This document shows positions 56,123 through 64,000 of a DNA stretch of 64,000 bases, piece by piece. Made by a program: the position numbers and the translations under genes. This stretch comes from Caballeronia telluris (GTDB lineage Bacteria > Pseudomonadota > Gammaproteobacteria > Burkholderiales > Burkholderiaceae). Below the pieces are notes generated by a model that searched no databases, had not been told where the DNA came from, and worked only from the letters and a program-made list of their open reading frames with translations. The first letter of the stretch is position 1. Every line of letters begins with the position of its first letter. The stretch is from the NCBI RefSeq assembly GCF_001544495.1, contig NZ_FCNZ02000009.1, forward strand, positions 1-64,000. The letters run 5' to 3'.

Positions 56123-57529
56123 ATGACGTCCCAACTGCACAAAAAAGGCGAAGCCTGGTCGGCTCGCTTCTCCGAGCCGATGTCGGAACTCGTCAAACGC
56201 TATACGTCGTCGGTGTTCTTCGACAAACGGCTCGCGCTCGTCGACATCGAAGGATCGCTCGCGCATGCGTCGATGCTCGCCGCGCAGAAGATCATCGGCG
56301 CGGACGATCTGCAAGCGATTCAACGAGGCATGGCGCAGATCAAGGGCGAAATCGAGCGCGGCGAATTCGAGTGGAAGCTCGATCTCGAAGACGTCCATCT
56401 GAACATCGAGGCGCGCCTGACGGCGCTGATCGGCGATGCCGGCAAGCGTCTGCACACGGGCCGCTCGCGCAACGACCAGGTCGCGACCGACATCCGCCTG
56501 TGGCTGCGCGGCGAAATCGACCGCATCGGCGGTCTGCTGAAGGACCTGCGTCTCGCGCTGATCGATCTCGCCGACCAGCACGCCGGCACGATCATGCCCG
56601 GCTTCACGCACTTGCAGGTGGCGCAACCGGTGACGTTCGGGCATCACCTGCTCGCCTACGTCGAAATGTTCGGTCGCGACAGCGAGCGCATGCGCGACTG
56701 CCGCGCGCGCGTGAACCGCCTGCCGCTCGGCGCGGCGGCGCTCGCGGGCACGAGCTATCCGATCGACCGTCACGCGGTGGCGAAGACGCTCGGCTTCGAC
56801 GGCATCTGCGCGAATTCGCTCGACGCGGTGTCGGATCGCGATTTCGCGATCGAATTCACGGCGGCGGCCGCGCTCGTGATGACGCACGTCTCGCGCTTCT
56901 CGGAAGAACTCGTGCTGTGGATGAGCCCGCGCGTCGGCTTCATCGACCTGGCGGACCGCTTTTGCACGGGTTCGTCGATCATGCCGCAGAAGAAGAATCC
57001 GGATGTGCCCGAACTCGCGCGCGGCAAGACCGGGCGCGTGAACGGGCACCTGATGGCGCTCCTCACGCTGATGAAGGGCCAGCCGCTCGCGTACAACAAG
57101 GACAATCAGGAAGACAAGGAACCGCTCTTCGACACGGTCGATACGGTCGCCGATACGTTGCGCATCTTCGCGGAAATGGCGGCGGGCATCACGGTGAAGC
57201 CGGACGCGATGCGCGCGGCGGCGCTCCAGGGCTTCTCGACGGCCACCGATCTCGCGGATTATCTGGTCAAGCGCGGCCTGCCGTTTCGCGACGCGCACGA
57301 GGCCGTCGCGCATGCGGTGCGGATCTGCGTGGACCGCGGGTGCGATCTCGCGGACTTGTCGCTCGACGAGATGCGCGCGGAATTGCCGAAGGTCGCGCAT
57401 CTGCTCGGCGACGATGTGTTCGAATACCTGACGCTCGAAGGGTCGGTCGCGAGCCGCAATCATCCGGGCGGAACGGCGCCGGAGCAGGTTCGCGCGGCGG
57501 TGAAGGCGGCGCGGGCGGCGTTGGCGTAA
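56123..57529 (+). CDS. argH: argininosuccinate lyase
   Basis: A 468-residue fumarase/aspartase-superfamily enzyme, splitting argininosuccinate to arginine and fumarate. The superfamily signature is [12 protein letters not shown]; the substrate-binding ETAL-like [14 protein letters not shown] and the catalytic Ser loop are intact, and the C-terminal [11 protein letters not shown] is typical. Full length. It is followed by the double hairpin at 57556-57602. Confidence 0.97.
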   Translation: MTSQLHKKGEAWSARFSEPMSELVKRYTSSVFFDKRLALVDIEGSLAHASMLAAQKIIGADDLQAIQRGMAQIKGEIERGEFEWKLDLEDVHLNIEARLTALIGDAGKRLHTGRSRNDQVATDIRLWLRGEIDRIGGLLKDLRLALIDLADQHAGTIMPGFTHLQVAQPVTFGHHLLAYVEMFGRDSERMRDCRARVNRLPLGAAALAGTSYPIDRHAVAKTLGFDGICANSLDAVSDRDFAIEFTAAAALVMTHVSRFSEELVLWMSPRVGFIDLADRFCTGSSIMPQKKNPDVPELARGKTGRVNGHLMALLTLMKGQPLAYNKDNQEDKEPLFDTVDTVADTLRIFAEMAAGITVKPDAMRAAALQGFSTATDLADYLVKRGLPFRDAHEAVAHAVRICVDRGCDLADLSLDEMRAELPKVAHLLGDDVFEYLTLEGSVASRNHPGGTAPEQVRAAVKAARAALA

Positions 57530-57555
57530 GCCACGACGCACGCGAACGGCGCCTG

Positions 57556-57602
57556 GAACGTAGCCAAAAAAGCTACGTTCGTAGCCGACCTTGCTACGTT
57601 TT
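57556..57602 (+). terminator. double hairpin after argH
   Basis: GAACGTAGC (57556-57564) pairs with GCTACGTTC (57572-57580). CGTAGC (57580-57585) pairs with GCTACG (57593-57598) and is followed by TTTT. GCTACGTT occurs twice, so the first arm could pair with either copy. It is probably the argH terminator. Confidence 0.8.
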
Positions 57603-57619
57603 CCCGCCGGCCCTGACCG

Positions 57620-58549
57620 ATGATCATCCGCCCCAAGCTCCACTGGTTCCGTCTGCTCTTCGTCTGGCGCGGCTCCGTCCTCCCGCAGTTGTTGCCGCGG
57701 CTCATGCTGATTCTCGCGCTGTCGATCGTCGCGATCTTTCTACACGATCACATGCGTAATTATCCCGTCGGTCTCGGCACGCCGCCGTTTGCGCTCGTCG
57801 GCATCGCGCTCGCGGTATTTCTCGGCTTTCGCAACAGCGCCAGTTACGAGCGCTGGTGGGAAGGCCGCAGGCTCTGGGGCACGCTCGCGATCACCGCGCG
57901 CTCGCTGACGCGTCAGGCGCTGACGCTGCCGAGCCCGCGCCAAGCCGCGCATACGCGCGAGTTCATTGCCGCGCTCGGCGGATTCGCTCACGCGCTGCGC
58001 CACCAACTGCGCGGCACCGACGCCTGCGACGACCTCGCGCCGCGCCTGCCGCCCGATCTCCACGCGCGCGTGATGGCCGCGCGGTTTCGCCCCGCGACGA
58101 TCCTGCTCTGGCACGGCGAATGGGTCGCGGCGCGCTCGCGCGAAGGCGCCATCGACGGCTACGCGCTGCTCGCGTTCGAGCACAATCTGAATGCGCTGTC
58201 GGAAGTGATCGGCGGATGCGAGCGGCTGGCGAACACGCCGCTGCCCTTCTCCTACTCGGTGATGATCCACCGGACGGTCTATCTCTTTTGCGCGCTGTTG
58301 CCGTTCGGTCTCGTCGATGGAGCGGGTCTGCTCACGCCGCTCTTCGCGCTCCTGCTCGCCTATGCGTTCATGGCGCTCGAAGCCATTGCCGCGCAGATCG
58401 AGGACCCGTTCGGAATGGAAGAGAACGACCTCGCGCTGAATTCGATGTGCGAGACGTTGGAGATTGCCCTGCACGACATGGCCGCCGACACCGCGTTCGA
58501 ACGCGCGCCGAAGCCGCCTTCGCGCGCGAGCGACTATTTGCTCGATTGA
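57620..58549 (+). CDS. bestrophin-like ion channel protein
   Basis: A 309-residue protein of the bestrophin/UPF0187 family. It begins MIIRPKLHWFRLLFVWRGSV, with LALSIVAIFLHDH and a Gly/Phe-rich helix (VGIALAVFLGFRNSASYERWWEGRRLWG); the last block, RNSASYERWWEGR, is a strong signature. Further helices near residues 210-265 end with DPFGMEENDLALNSMCETLE, the cytosolic family signature. A prokaryotic homologue is a pentameric cation channel. Upstream is the argH hairpin, 18 bases away. Confidence 0.92.
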   Translation: MIIRPKLHWFRLLFVWRGSVLPQLLPRLMLILALSIVAIFLHDHMRNYPVGLGTPPFALVGIALAVFLGFRNSASYERWWEGRRLWGTLAITARSLTRQALTLPSPRQAAHTREFIAALGGFAHALRHQLRGTDACDDLAPRLPPDLHARVMAARFRPATILLWHGEWVAARSREGAIDGYALLAFEHNLNALSEVIGGCERLANTPLPFSYSVMIHRTVYLFCALLPFGLVDGAGLLTPLFALLLAYAFMALEAIAAQIEDPFGMEENDLALNSMCETLEIALHDMAADTAFERAPKPPSRASDYLLD

Positions 58550-58670
58550 CCGGCTGCCGTCAGTCAAACAACTTTCGTCTCTTGCGCTGACACAGTTTAT
58601 TGCACGGCTTGCGGTCCACCGCGTGTCTCGCATCGACCATAATTCTCCGGTTCCACTCTGGAGATATGAC

Positions 58671-59276
58671 TTGAAACTGTTCTACAAAGCGGGCGCCTGT
58701 TCGCTCGCGTCGCATATTGCTCTGCGGGAGTCGGGCCTGCCGTTCGACATCGAAGCCGTCGACCTTCAGAAGAAGCTCACCGCGAGCGGCGCCGATTTCC
58801 TGCAAATCAACGCGAAGGGCTACATCCCCGCGCTGCAGCTCAACAGCGGCGAAGTGCTGACCGAAGGCGCCGCCATCCTGCAATACATCGCAGATCAAAC
58901 GCTCATCGCGCGGCTTGCACCGGTGAACGGCTCCATCGAACGCTACCGCCTGCAAGGCTGGCTGAATTTCATCGGTACGGAGTTGCACAAGAACTTCTCG
59001 CCGTTCTTCAACCCGGCCGCGAACAGCGAATGGAAAGCCGCGGCGATGGCGAATCTGGAACGCCGTCTCGCCTACGTGGCGCAGCAGCTCGAAGCCACGC
59101 CTTATCTGCTCGGCGACGCATTCGGCATTGCCGACGCGTATCTCTTCACCGTGCTCGGCTGGGCAAAGCACATCGACCTCGACCTCGGCAAGTGGCCGGC
59201 GCTGGTCGCCTACCAGACGCGCGTGGGCGCGCGCGCTAGCGTGCAGGCAGCGATGAAGGCGGAAGGGCTGATCTGA
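58671..59276 (+). CDS. gstA: glutathione S-transferase, beta class
   Basis: A 201-residue enzyme beginning MKLFYKAGACSLASHIALRE, with the beta-class catalytic Cys10 in GACSLA and the glutathione-binding NAKGYIPALQLNSGEVLTEGAAILQYIAD (blocks YIPALQL and LTEGAAILQYIA). The C-terminal helical domain has FGIADAYLFTVLGWA. The start is TTG at 58671 with GGAG eight bases upstream; no nearby ATG fits. It acts in detoxification and peroxide handling; followed by a strong terminator. Confidence 0.93.
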   Translation: MKLFYKAGACSLASHIALRESGLPFDIEAVDLQKKLTASGADFLQINAKGYIPALQLNSGEVLTEGAAILQYIADQTLIARLAPVNGSIERYRLQGWLNFIGTELHKNFSPFFNPAANSEWKAAAMANLERRLAYVAQQLEATPYLLGDAFGIADAYLFTVLGWAKHIDLDLGKWPALVAYQTRVGARASVQAAMKAEGLI

Positions 59277-59305
59277 GCGATCAGCGGTTCTTCGCCTCAA
59301 AACGA

Positions 59306-59329
59306 AACGGCCCTCGCGGGCCGTTTTTT
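59306..59329 (+). terminator. terminator after gstA
   Basis: AACGGCCC (59306-59313), loop TCGC, GGGCCGTT (59318-59325) and six T, between convergent gstA and the decarboxylase. Confidence 0.92.
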
Positions 59330-59352
59330 CATTGCAGCACGTCACGCGGACA

Positions 59353-61641
59353 TCAATCCCGCACGCAGTCCACGAAATACTCGATGCGCCCGTTGATCAT
59401 CTCGCCCACGAGGCCGTGGATATCCGTATGGAAGCCCGGGAAGCGTTCGTTGAACTCGCGCGCGAAGCGCAAATAATCGACGATCGTGCGGTTGAAGCGC
59501 TCGCCCGGAATCAGGAGCGGAATGCCCGGCGGATACGGCGTGAGCAGGATGCTCGTCACGCGGCCTTCGAGTTCGTCGATCGGCACGCGGTCGATCTCGC
59601 GGTGCGCGAGTTTCGCGAACGCTTCGGACGGCTTCATCGCCGGCTCCATGCTGGAGAGATACATCTCCGTCGTCAGGCGCGCGATGTTGTTCGCACGATA
59701 GACGCTGTGAATCTGCTCGCACAGATCGCGCAGCCCGATGCGCTCATACGACGGATGCTGCGCGATGAATTCCGGCAGCACGCGCCAGAGCGGCTGGTTG
59801 TTGTCGTAGTCGTCCTTGAACTGCTGGAGTTCGGTGACCATCGAGTTCCAGCGGCCTTTCGTGATGCCGATCGTGAACATGATGAAGAACGAGTACAACC
59901 CCGTCTTCTCCACGATGATGCCGTGCTCGGCCAGATACTTCGTCACGATCGCGGCCGGAATGCCGGACTCTCCGAACTCGCCGTCCACGTCGAGCCCCGG
60001 CGTGATGATCGTCGCCTTGATCGGGTCGAGCATGTTGAAGCCTTCCGCGAGCGGCCCGAAGCCGTGCCAGCGGTCGTTCGGCTTCAGAACCCATTCCTCG
60101 CGGTCGCCGATGCCCTCTTCCGCCAGCGCGTCCGGGCCCCAGACCCTGAAGAACCAGTCGTCGCCGTATTCGGCGTCGACCTTGCGCATCGCGCGCCGGA
60201 AATCGAGCGCCTCCGCGATCGATTCCTCGACGAGCGCCGTGCCGCCCGGCGGCTCCATCATCGCCGCGGCCACATCGCACGACGCGATGATCGCGTACTG
60301 CGGGCTCGTCGACGTGTGCATCAGGTACGCCTCGTTGAAACGATGCCGGTCGAACGTGCTGTTCTCGCTGTCCTGCACGAGAATCTGCGACGCCTGCGAA
60401 ATGCCCGCGAGCAGCTTGTGCGTCGAGTGCGTCGCGAAGACGAGCGCGCCGGTGCGCGGACGGCCCGCGCCGATCGCGTGCATGTCCTGATAGAACGAAT
60501 GGAACTCGGCGTGCGGCAGCCACGCTTCGTCGAAGTGCAGCGTGTCGAGCAGGTCGCCGAGCAGGTCCTTGATCATCTCGACGTTGTAGATCACGCCGTC
60601 GTAGGTGCTTTGCGTAATTGTCAGAATGCGCGGCTTGACCTTCGGATTCTTCGCAAGCGCCTCGCGTGCGAACGGATTCGCCTCGATCTTCTTGCGAATG
60701 TTCTCAGGCTTGAATTCGTCGCGCGGAATCGGACCGATGAGGCCGAAGTGATTGCGCGTCGGCGTGAGGAACACGGGGATCGCGCCCGTCATCGTGATCG
60801 CGTGCAGGATCGACTTGTGGCAGTTGCGGTCGACGAGCACGATGTCGCCAGGCGCTACGGTCGCGTGCCAGACGATCTTGTTCGACGTCGACGTGCCGTT
60901 GGTCACGAAGAACAGATGGTCCGCGCTGAAGATGCGCGCCGCGTTGCGCTCGGACGCGGCGACCGGCCCGGTGTGATCGAGCAGTTGGCCGAGTTCGTCG
61001 ACCGCGTTGCAGACGTCCGCGCGCAGCATGTTCTCGCCGAAGAACTGGTGGAACATCTGGCCGAGCGGGTTCTTCAGGAACGCGACGCCGCCCGAGTGGC
61101 CGGGACAGTGCCACGAGTACGAGCCCTCTTCCGCGTACTGCACGAGTTCCTTGAAGAACGGCGGCGCGAGCGAATCGAGATAGACCTTCGCCTCGCGGAT
61201 GATATGGCGCGCGACGAACTCCGGCGTGTCCTCGAACATGTGGATGAAGCCGTGCAGCTCGCGCAGGATGTCGTTCGGCAGATGGCGCGAGGTGCGCGTT
61301 TCGCCGTAGAGGAAAATCGGGATGTCGGCGTTGCGGCGGCGCACGGCCGTGACGAACGCGCGCAACGCGACGATCGCGGCCGCGAGTTCCGGCGTGTCGC
61401 CTTCCGCGACCACGACGTTTTCCGCGTACGGCAGCAACTCGTCGTCGTCGATCGACAGGATGAAGCACGACGCGCGGCTCGACTGCTGCGCGAACGATGT
61501 CAGGTCGCCGTAGCTCGTCAGGCCGAGCACTTCGGCGCCTTCGCGCTCGATCGCCTCGGCGAGCGCGCGGATTCCAGAACCCGAGATGTTCTCGGAGCGA
61601 AAGTCTTCGTCGATGATGACGACGGGAAAACGGAACTTCAT
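59353..61641 (-). CDS. Orn/Lys/Arg decarboxylase, large PLP type
   Basis: A 762-residue fold-type I decarboxylase. An N-terminal response-regulator-like wing domain (KFRFPVVIIDEDFRSENI, about residues 1-130) precedes the PLP core: GTSTSNKIV, DRNCHKSILHA, LHFDEAWLPHA with the cofactor Asp, and ATHSTHKLLAG with the PLP Lys. The C-terminal domain has LLTPYPPGIPLLIPGE. Substrate (lysine, ornithine or arginine) cannot be read with certainty; Burkholderia members are called arginine/lysine/ornithine decarboxylases. It could serve polyamine synthesis or acid resistance. GGAG lies nine bases before the start; no antiporter is adjacent. Confidence 0.93.
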   Translation of the reverse strand: MKFRFPVVIIDEDFRSENISGSGIRALAEAIEREGAEVLGLTSYGDLTSFAQQSSRASCFILSIDDDELLPYAENVVVAEGDTPELAAAIVALRAFVTAVRRRNADIPIFLYGETRTSRHLPNDILRELHGFIHMFEDTPEFVARHIIREAKVYLDSLAPPFFKELVQYAEEGSYSWHCPGHSGGVAFLKNPLGQMFHQFFGENMLRADVCNAVDELGQLLDHTGPVAASERNAARIFSADHLFFVTNGTSTSNKIVWHATVAPGDIVLVDRNCHKSILHAITMTGAIPVFLTPTRNHFGLIGPIPRDEFKPENIRKKIEANPFAREALAKNPKVKPRILTITQSTYDGVIYNVEMIKDLLGDLLDTLHFDEAWLPHAEFHSFYQDMHAIGAGRPRTGALVFATHSTHKLLAGISQASQILVQDSENSTFDRHRFNEAYLMHTSTSPQYAIIASCDVAAAMMEPPGGTALVEESIAEALDFRRAMRKVDAEYGDDWFFRVWGPDALAEEGIGDREEWVLKPNDRWHGFGPLAEGFNMLDPIKATIITPGLDVDGEFGESGIPAAIVTKYLAEHGIIVEKTGLYSFFIMFTIGITKGRWNSMVTELQQFKDDYDNNQPLWRVLPEFIAQHPSYERIGLRDLCEQIHSVYRANNIARLTTEMYLSSMEPAMKPSEAFAKLAHREIDRVPIDELEGRVTSILLTPYPPGIPLLIPGERFNRTIVDYLRFAREFNERFPGFHTDIHGLVGEMINGRIEYFVDCVRD

Positions 61642-61768
61642 TGGGCGAATCTCCAAATGGAACGACCGCTGGCCGGGCGCTCGATGCCCGATTCCAGCGG
61701 TCTTTCGTCAACCGGTGCGGGTTCAACTCCCGGTTCGACTTGCTTCACGACGCTTCGTGCGGTCCCGC

Positions 61769-62338
61769 TCAGGTTTTCGGCAGCGTCACGCCGTGCTGCC
61801 CCTGGTACTTGCCGCCGCGATCCGCATACGACGTCTCGCAGACCTCGTCGCTCTCGAAGAAGAGCACTTGCGCCACGCCTTCGTTCGCGTAGATCTTGGC
61901 AGGCAAAGGTGTCGTATTCGAGAATTCGAGCGTCACATAGCCCTCCCATTCGGGTTCGAACGGCGTCACGTTGACGATGATCCCGCAGCGCGCGTACGTC
62001 GATTTGCCGAGACACACGGTCAGGCACGAGCGCGGAATGCGGAAATACTCGACCGTGCGGGCGAGCGCGAACGAATTCGGCGGAATGATGCAGACGTCGC
62101 CCTTGAAGTCGACGAACGACTTCTCGTCGAAATTCTTCGGATCGACGATGGTCGAATTGATGTTCGTGAAGATCTTGAATTCGTCGGCAACGCGGATGTC
62201 GTAGCCGTAGCTCGACGTCCCGTAGGAGACGATCTTGCGGCCGTCTTCGGCCACGCGCACCTGATCGCGCACGAACGGCTCGATCATCTTGTGCTCTTCG
62301 GCCATGCGCCGAATCCACTTGTCGGACTTGATGCTCAT
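61769..62338 (-). CDS. dcd: dCTP deaminase
   Basis: A 189-residue trimeric enzyme converting dCTP to dUTP for dTTP synthesis. The dUTPase-like fold carries [49 protein letters not shown] (read as GKSTYARCG with the active-site Ser/Arg and TPFEPEWEG) and [12 protein letters not shown]. Full length. It is 127 bases upstream of the decarboxylase on the same strand. Confidence 0.96.
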   Translation of the reverse strand: MSIKSDKWIRRMAEEHKMIEPFVRDQVRVAEDGRKIVSYGTSSYGYDIRVADEFKIFTNINSTIVDPKNFDEKSFVDFKGDVCIIPPNSFALARTVEYFRIPRSCLTVCLGKSTYARCGIIVNVTPFEPEWEGYVTLEFSNTTPLPAKIYANEGVAQVLFFESDEVCETSYADRGGKYQGQHGVTLPKT

Positions 62339-62506
62339 AAGGGACGCTACCAACGGTGAGCGGCGCGGACACGAAATCCGGCGCCTTGCGTGAAACGGGG
62401 CATGGCCGGACGGCGCTTCGGGAAGCCAAAAGGCGCTGCCGGACAAACGAAAGCGCGTATTTTACTTGAATGACGTGACGGTTCGCCGCGCGCCGGGAAG
62501 CGGCCG

Positions 62507-63040
62507 TTATTGTCTTACGACGCCGCACGCGAGCGCCGGGCCGGCGCTGTGCGGGCCGATCACGTAGGGGTCGGAAGCATCGCGATGCAGGATGAGCGCG
62601 CGCGACACCACGGAGCGCACGCCGTCGAGCGACACGTCGGTCGCGACGATAAAGCCGGTTGCCGTGCCGTTCGCGTCGGAGCGGATGTTGGCGAGATCGC
62701 CTTCGGCGCGCGAACTCGACCGCCTGCGGTCGGCCGCCAGCGCGAAGACGGGGCCGGCGTCGGGCTGGCTCGTGACGATGCAGTCGCCGCGCTCGTGCAC
62801 CTGCAACGCGTGCTCGCTGTTCGGCGGCATGCCGGCAAGGTTATAGGAGATCTGGACGCCGTCCGCGCGTTCGATCAGTGTGACAGTGCCGCGCGTGGCG
62901 CTGCCGGGCGTGGACAGAAGCGTCGCGTCGGCGCGCTTCTCGTGGTTCTGAAAAATGATGCCGCAGCCCGAGAGCAGGAGCGTGCTCGCGGCCATCGCGA
63001 TCAAGGCGGCGCGCGACCATCCGTCGAATCTCTGTCTCAT
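62507..63040 (-). CDS. Cu/Zn-SOD-like lipoprotein lacking most metal ligands
   Basis: A 177-residue lipoprotein (signal peptide, lipobox LLSGC) with a Cu/Zn superoxide dismutase fold: GTVTLIERADGVQISYNLAGMPPNSEHAL, then VHERGDC, AEGDLANI, RALILHRDASD and LACGVV align to the family (quoted in blocks). The HxH copper motif is QVH, so one Cu ligand is Gln; the bridging and two zinc His positions (GGH, KH, GH in E. coli SodC) are Pro, Arg and Ala; the active-site Arg near the end is Ala. Retained are the second His of HxH, the Asp of GDL, the last Cu His and both disulfide Cys. Dismutase activity is therefore unlikely. The start is ATG 63040. Confidence 0.82.
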   Translation of the reverse strand: MRQRFDGWSRAALIAMAASTLLLSGCGIIFQNHEKRADATLLSTPGSATRGTVTLIERADGVQISYNLAGMPPNSEHALQVHERGDCIVTSQPDAGPVFALAADRRRSSSRAEGDLANIRSDANGTATGFIVATDVSLDGVRSVVSRALILHRDASDPYVIGPHSAGPALACGVVRQ

Positions 63041-63150
63041 GCGATCCTCTTGGCGGCCGCGCACGCCCCATGCATGCGCGCTGCCGCACCAATCGAAGGC
63101 AACATGATACCGCGAGCCGCACGGCGTCAGGCTCGCGCCAGAGGGGTCGA

Positions 63151-64000
63151 TCAGGTGTTCTGCACGACGATGCTGGGGAACTTCGACGTCATGTCGCGCT
63201 GACGCTCCGCGATACCGATCGCCACCTTGCGCGCGATGGCCCGATACGTCTCGGCGGCGCGGCTTTGCGGATCGGACACGACGGTCGGCGCGCCCGCGTC
63301 GGTGCGCTCGCGGATCGCGATGTCGAGCGGCAACTGGCCGAGTATGTCGACGCCGTATTCCTTCGCCATGCGCTCGCCGCCGCCCGCGCCGAAGATGTGT
63401 TCCTCGTGGCCGCAGTTCGAGCAGACGTGCGTGCTCATGTTCTCGACGATGCCGAGGATCGGAATGCCGACCTTCTCGAACATCTTGAGGCCCTTCTTCG
63501 CGTCGAGGAGCGCGATGTCCTGCGGCGTCGTGACGATCACGGCGCCCGTCACCGGCACCTTCTGCGAGAGCGTGAGCTGGATGTCGCCCGTGCCCGGCGG
63601 CATGTCGACGACGAGGTAGTCGAGGTCCTTCCAGTTGGTCTGGCGCAGCAGCTGTTCGAGCGCGGACGTGACCATCGGGCCGCGCCAGATCATCGGATTG
63701 TCCTGCTCGATCAGAAAGCCGATCGAGTTCGCCTGGATGCCATGGCCGACGAGCGGGTTCATCGACTGGTTGTCGGGCGACTCGGGGCGGCCGGTGATGC
63801 CGAGCATCATCGGCAGCGACGGGCCGTAGATGTCCGCGTCGAGCATACCGACCGACGCGCCCTCGGCCGCGAGCGCGAGCGCGAGGTTCGCGGCCGTCGT
63901 GCTCTTGCCGACGCCGCCCTTGCCCGATGCCACCGCGATGATGTTCTTGACGTTCGGCAGCAGTTTCACGCCGCGCTGGACCGCGTGCGCGACCACCTGC
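63151..64000 (-). CDS. apbC: Mrp/ApbC Fe-S cluster carrier ATPase (5' end outside window)
   Basis: The 3' part, about 283 codons, of a P-loop scaffold that delivers Fe-S clusters to apoproteins. Present are Walker A VASGKGGVGKSTTAANLA, MLDADIYGPSLPMML, YLVVDMPPGTGDIQ and the cluster-binding CSNCG, followed by AGGGERMAKEYGVDILGQLPLD (blocks). The frame continues beyond position 64000 (no true start is seen; the GTG at 63996 lies inside the protein, as the family has a DUF59 domain before this region). Complete at the C-terminus. Confidence 0.95.
   Translation of the reverse strand, partial: QVVAHAVQRGVKLLPNVKNIIAVASGKGGVGKSTTAANLALALAAEGASVGMLDADIYGPSLPMMLGITGRPESPDNQSMNPLVGHGIQANSIGFLIEQDNPMIWRGPMVTSALEQLLRQTNWKDLDYLVVDMPPGTGDIQLTLSQKVPVTGAVIVTTPQDIALLDAKKGLKMFEKVGIPILGIVENMSTHVCSNCGHEEHIFGAGGGERMAKEYGVDILGQLPLDIAIRERTDAGAPTVVSDPQSRAAETYRAIARKVAIGIAERQRDMTSKFPSIVVQNT

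Overview
The window reads as chromosome 1 of a Burkholderia sensu lato species (Burkholderia, Paraburkholderia or Caballeronia). The support is a GC-rich core, an OmpC-like Burkholderia-type porin, the minCDE, hemC-hemD/X-hemY, yicC-gmk-rpoZ-spoT and ftsK-lolA-rarA-serS blocks, and densely packed genes with overlapping stop/start codons. Genus level is an inference; no rRNA is present.

Region 1 (1-3346) is accessory DNA. It is visibly more AT-rich than the rest, gene-poor, and carries a tandem repeat that looks like an insertion-sequence end, a duplicated 59-bp element able to form a hairpin, a short acidic peptide gene built from 15-residue repeats, a serine recombinase with a candidate resolution site, and two small lipoproteins (one with a SHOCT domain). 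It is followed by a strong bidirectional terminator at 3341-3377.

Region 2 (3378-10555) starts the core: a 49-codon gene, a periplasmic chorismate mutase, an exonuclease/GIY-YIG fusion, a cold-shock protein with a clear promoter and terminator, a possible small RNA, the porin, greB, two identical tRNA-Arg genes and a DUF2591 (NinX-like) gene. Region 3 (10644-19179) holds the stringent-response/transcription cluster spoT-rpoZ-gmk-yicC on the minus strand, then the coupled plus-strand run rph-rdgB-hemW-MFS and a tRNA-Ser.

Region 4 (19180-31435) is mixed: small secreted or hydrophilic proteins, a TonB-like lipoprotein, an MHS transporter, an OpgC-type acyltransferase, a ClC channel, minCDE, a GNAT enzyme, a methionine aminopeptidase, tRNA-Ser(CGA) and serS. 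Region 5 (31505-40962) is rarA ... lolA-ftsK, split by a catabolic-looking cassette of two NCS1 permeases, a guanidinobutyrase-type ureohydrolase and a divergent LysR regulator. Region 6 (41288-52626) has trxB, Smr and TRIC proteins, a protein isoaspartate methyltransferase, a rhodanese, the haem-synthesis operon hemC-hemDX-hemY (hemD and hemX in one frame) and divergent ppc.

Region 7 (52669-64000) has a methyltransferase/XRE regulator pair around a palindrome, an ECF sigma/anti-sigma pair, argH, a bestrophin-like channel, a glutathione transferase, a large Orn/Lys/Arg decarboxylase, dcd, a Cu/Zn-SOD-like lipoprotein that has lost most metal ligands, and the start-truncated end of an Mrp/ApbC ATPase. 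No CRISPR array and no large defence island were seen; the most unusual items are the repeat peptide, the degenerate SOD, the inserted NCS1/ureohydrolase cassette and several unassigned hairpin/terminator structures.
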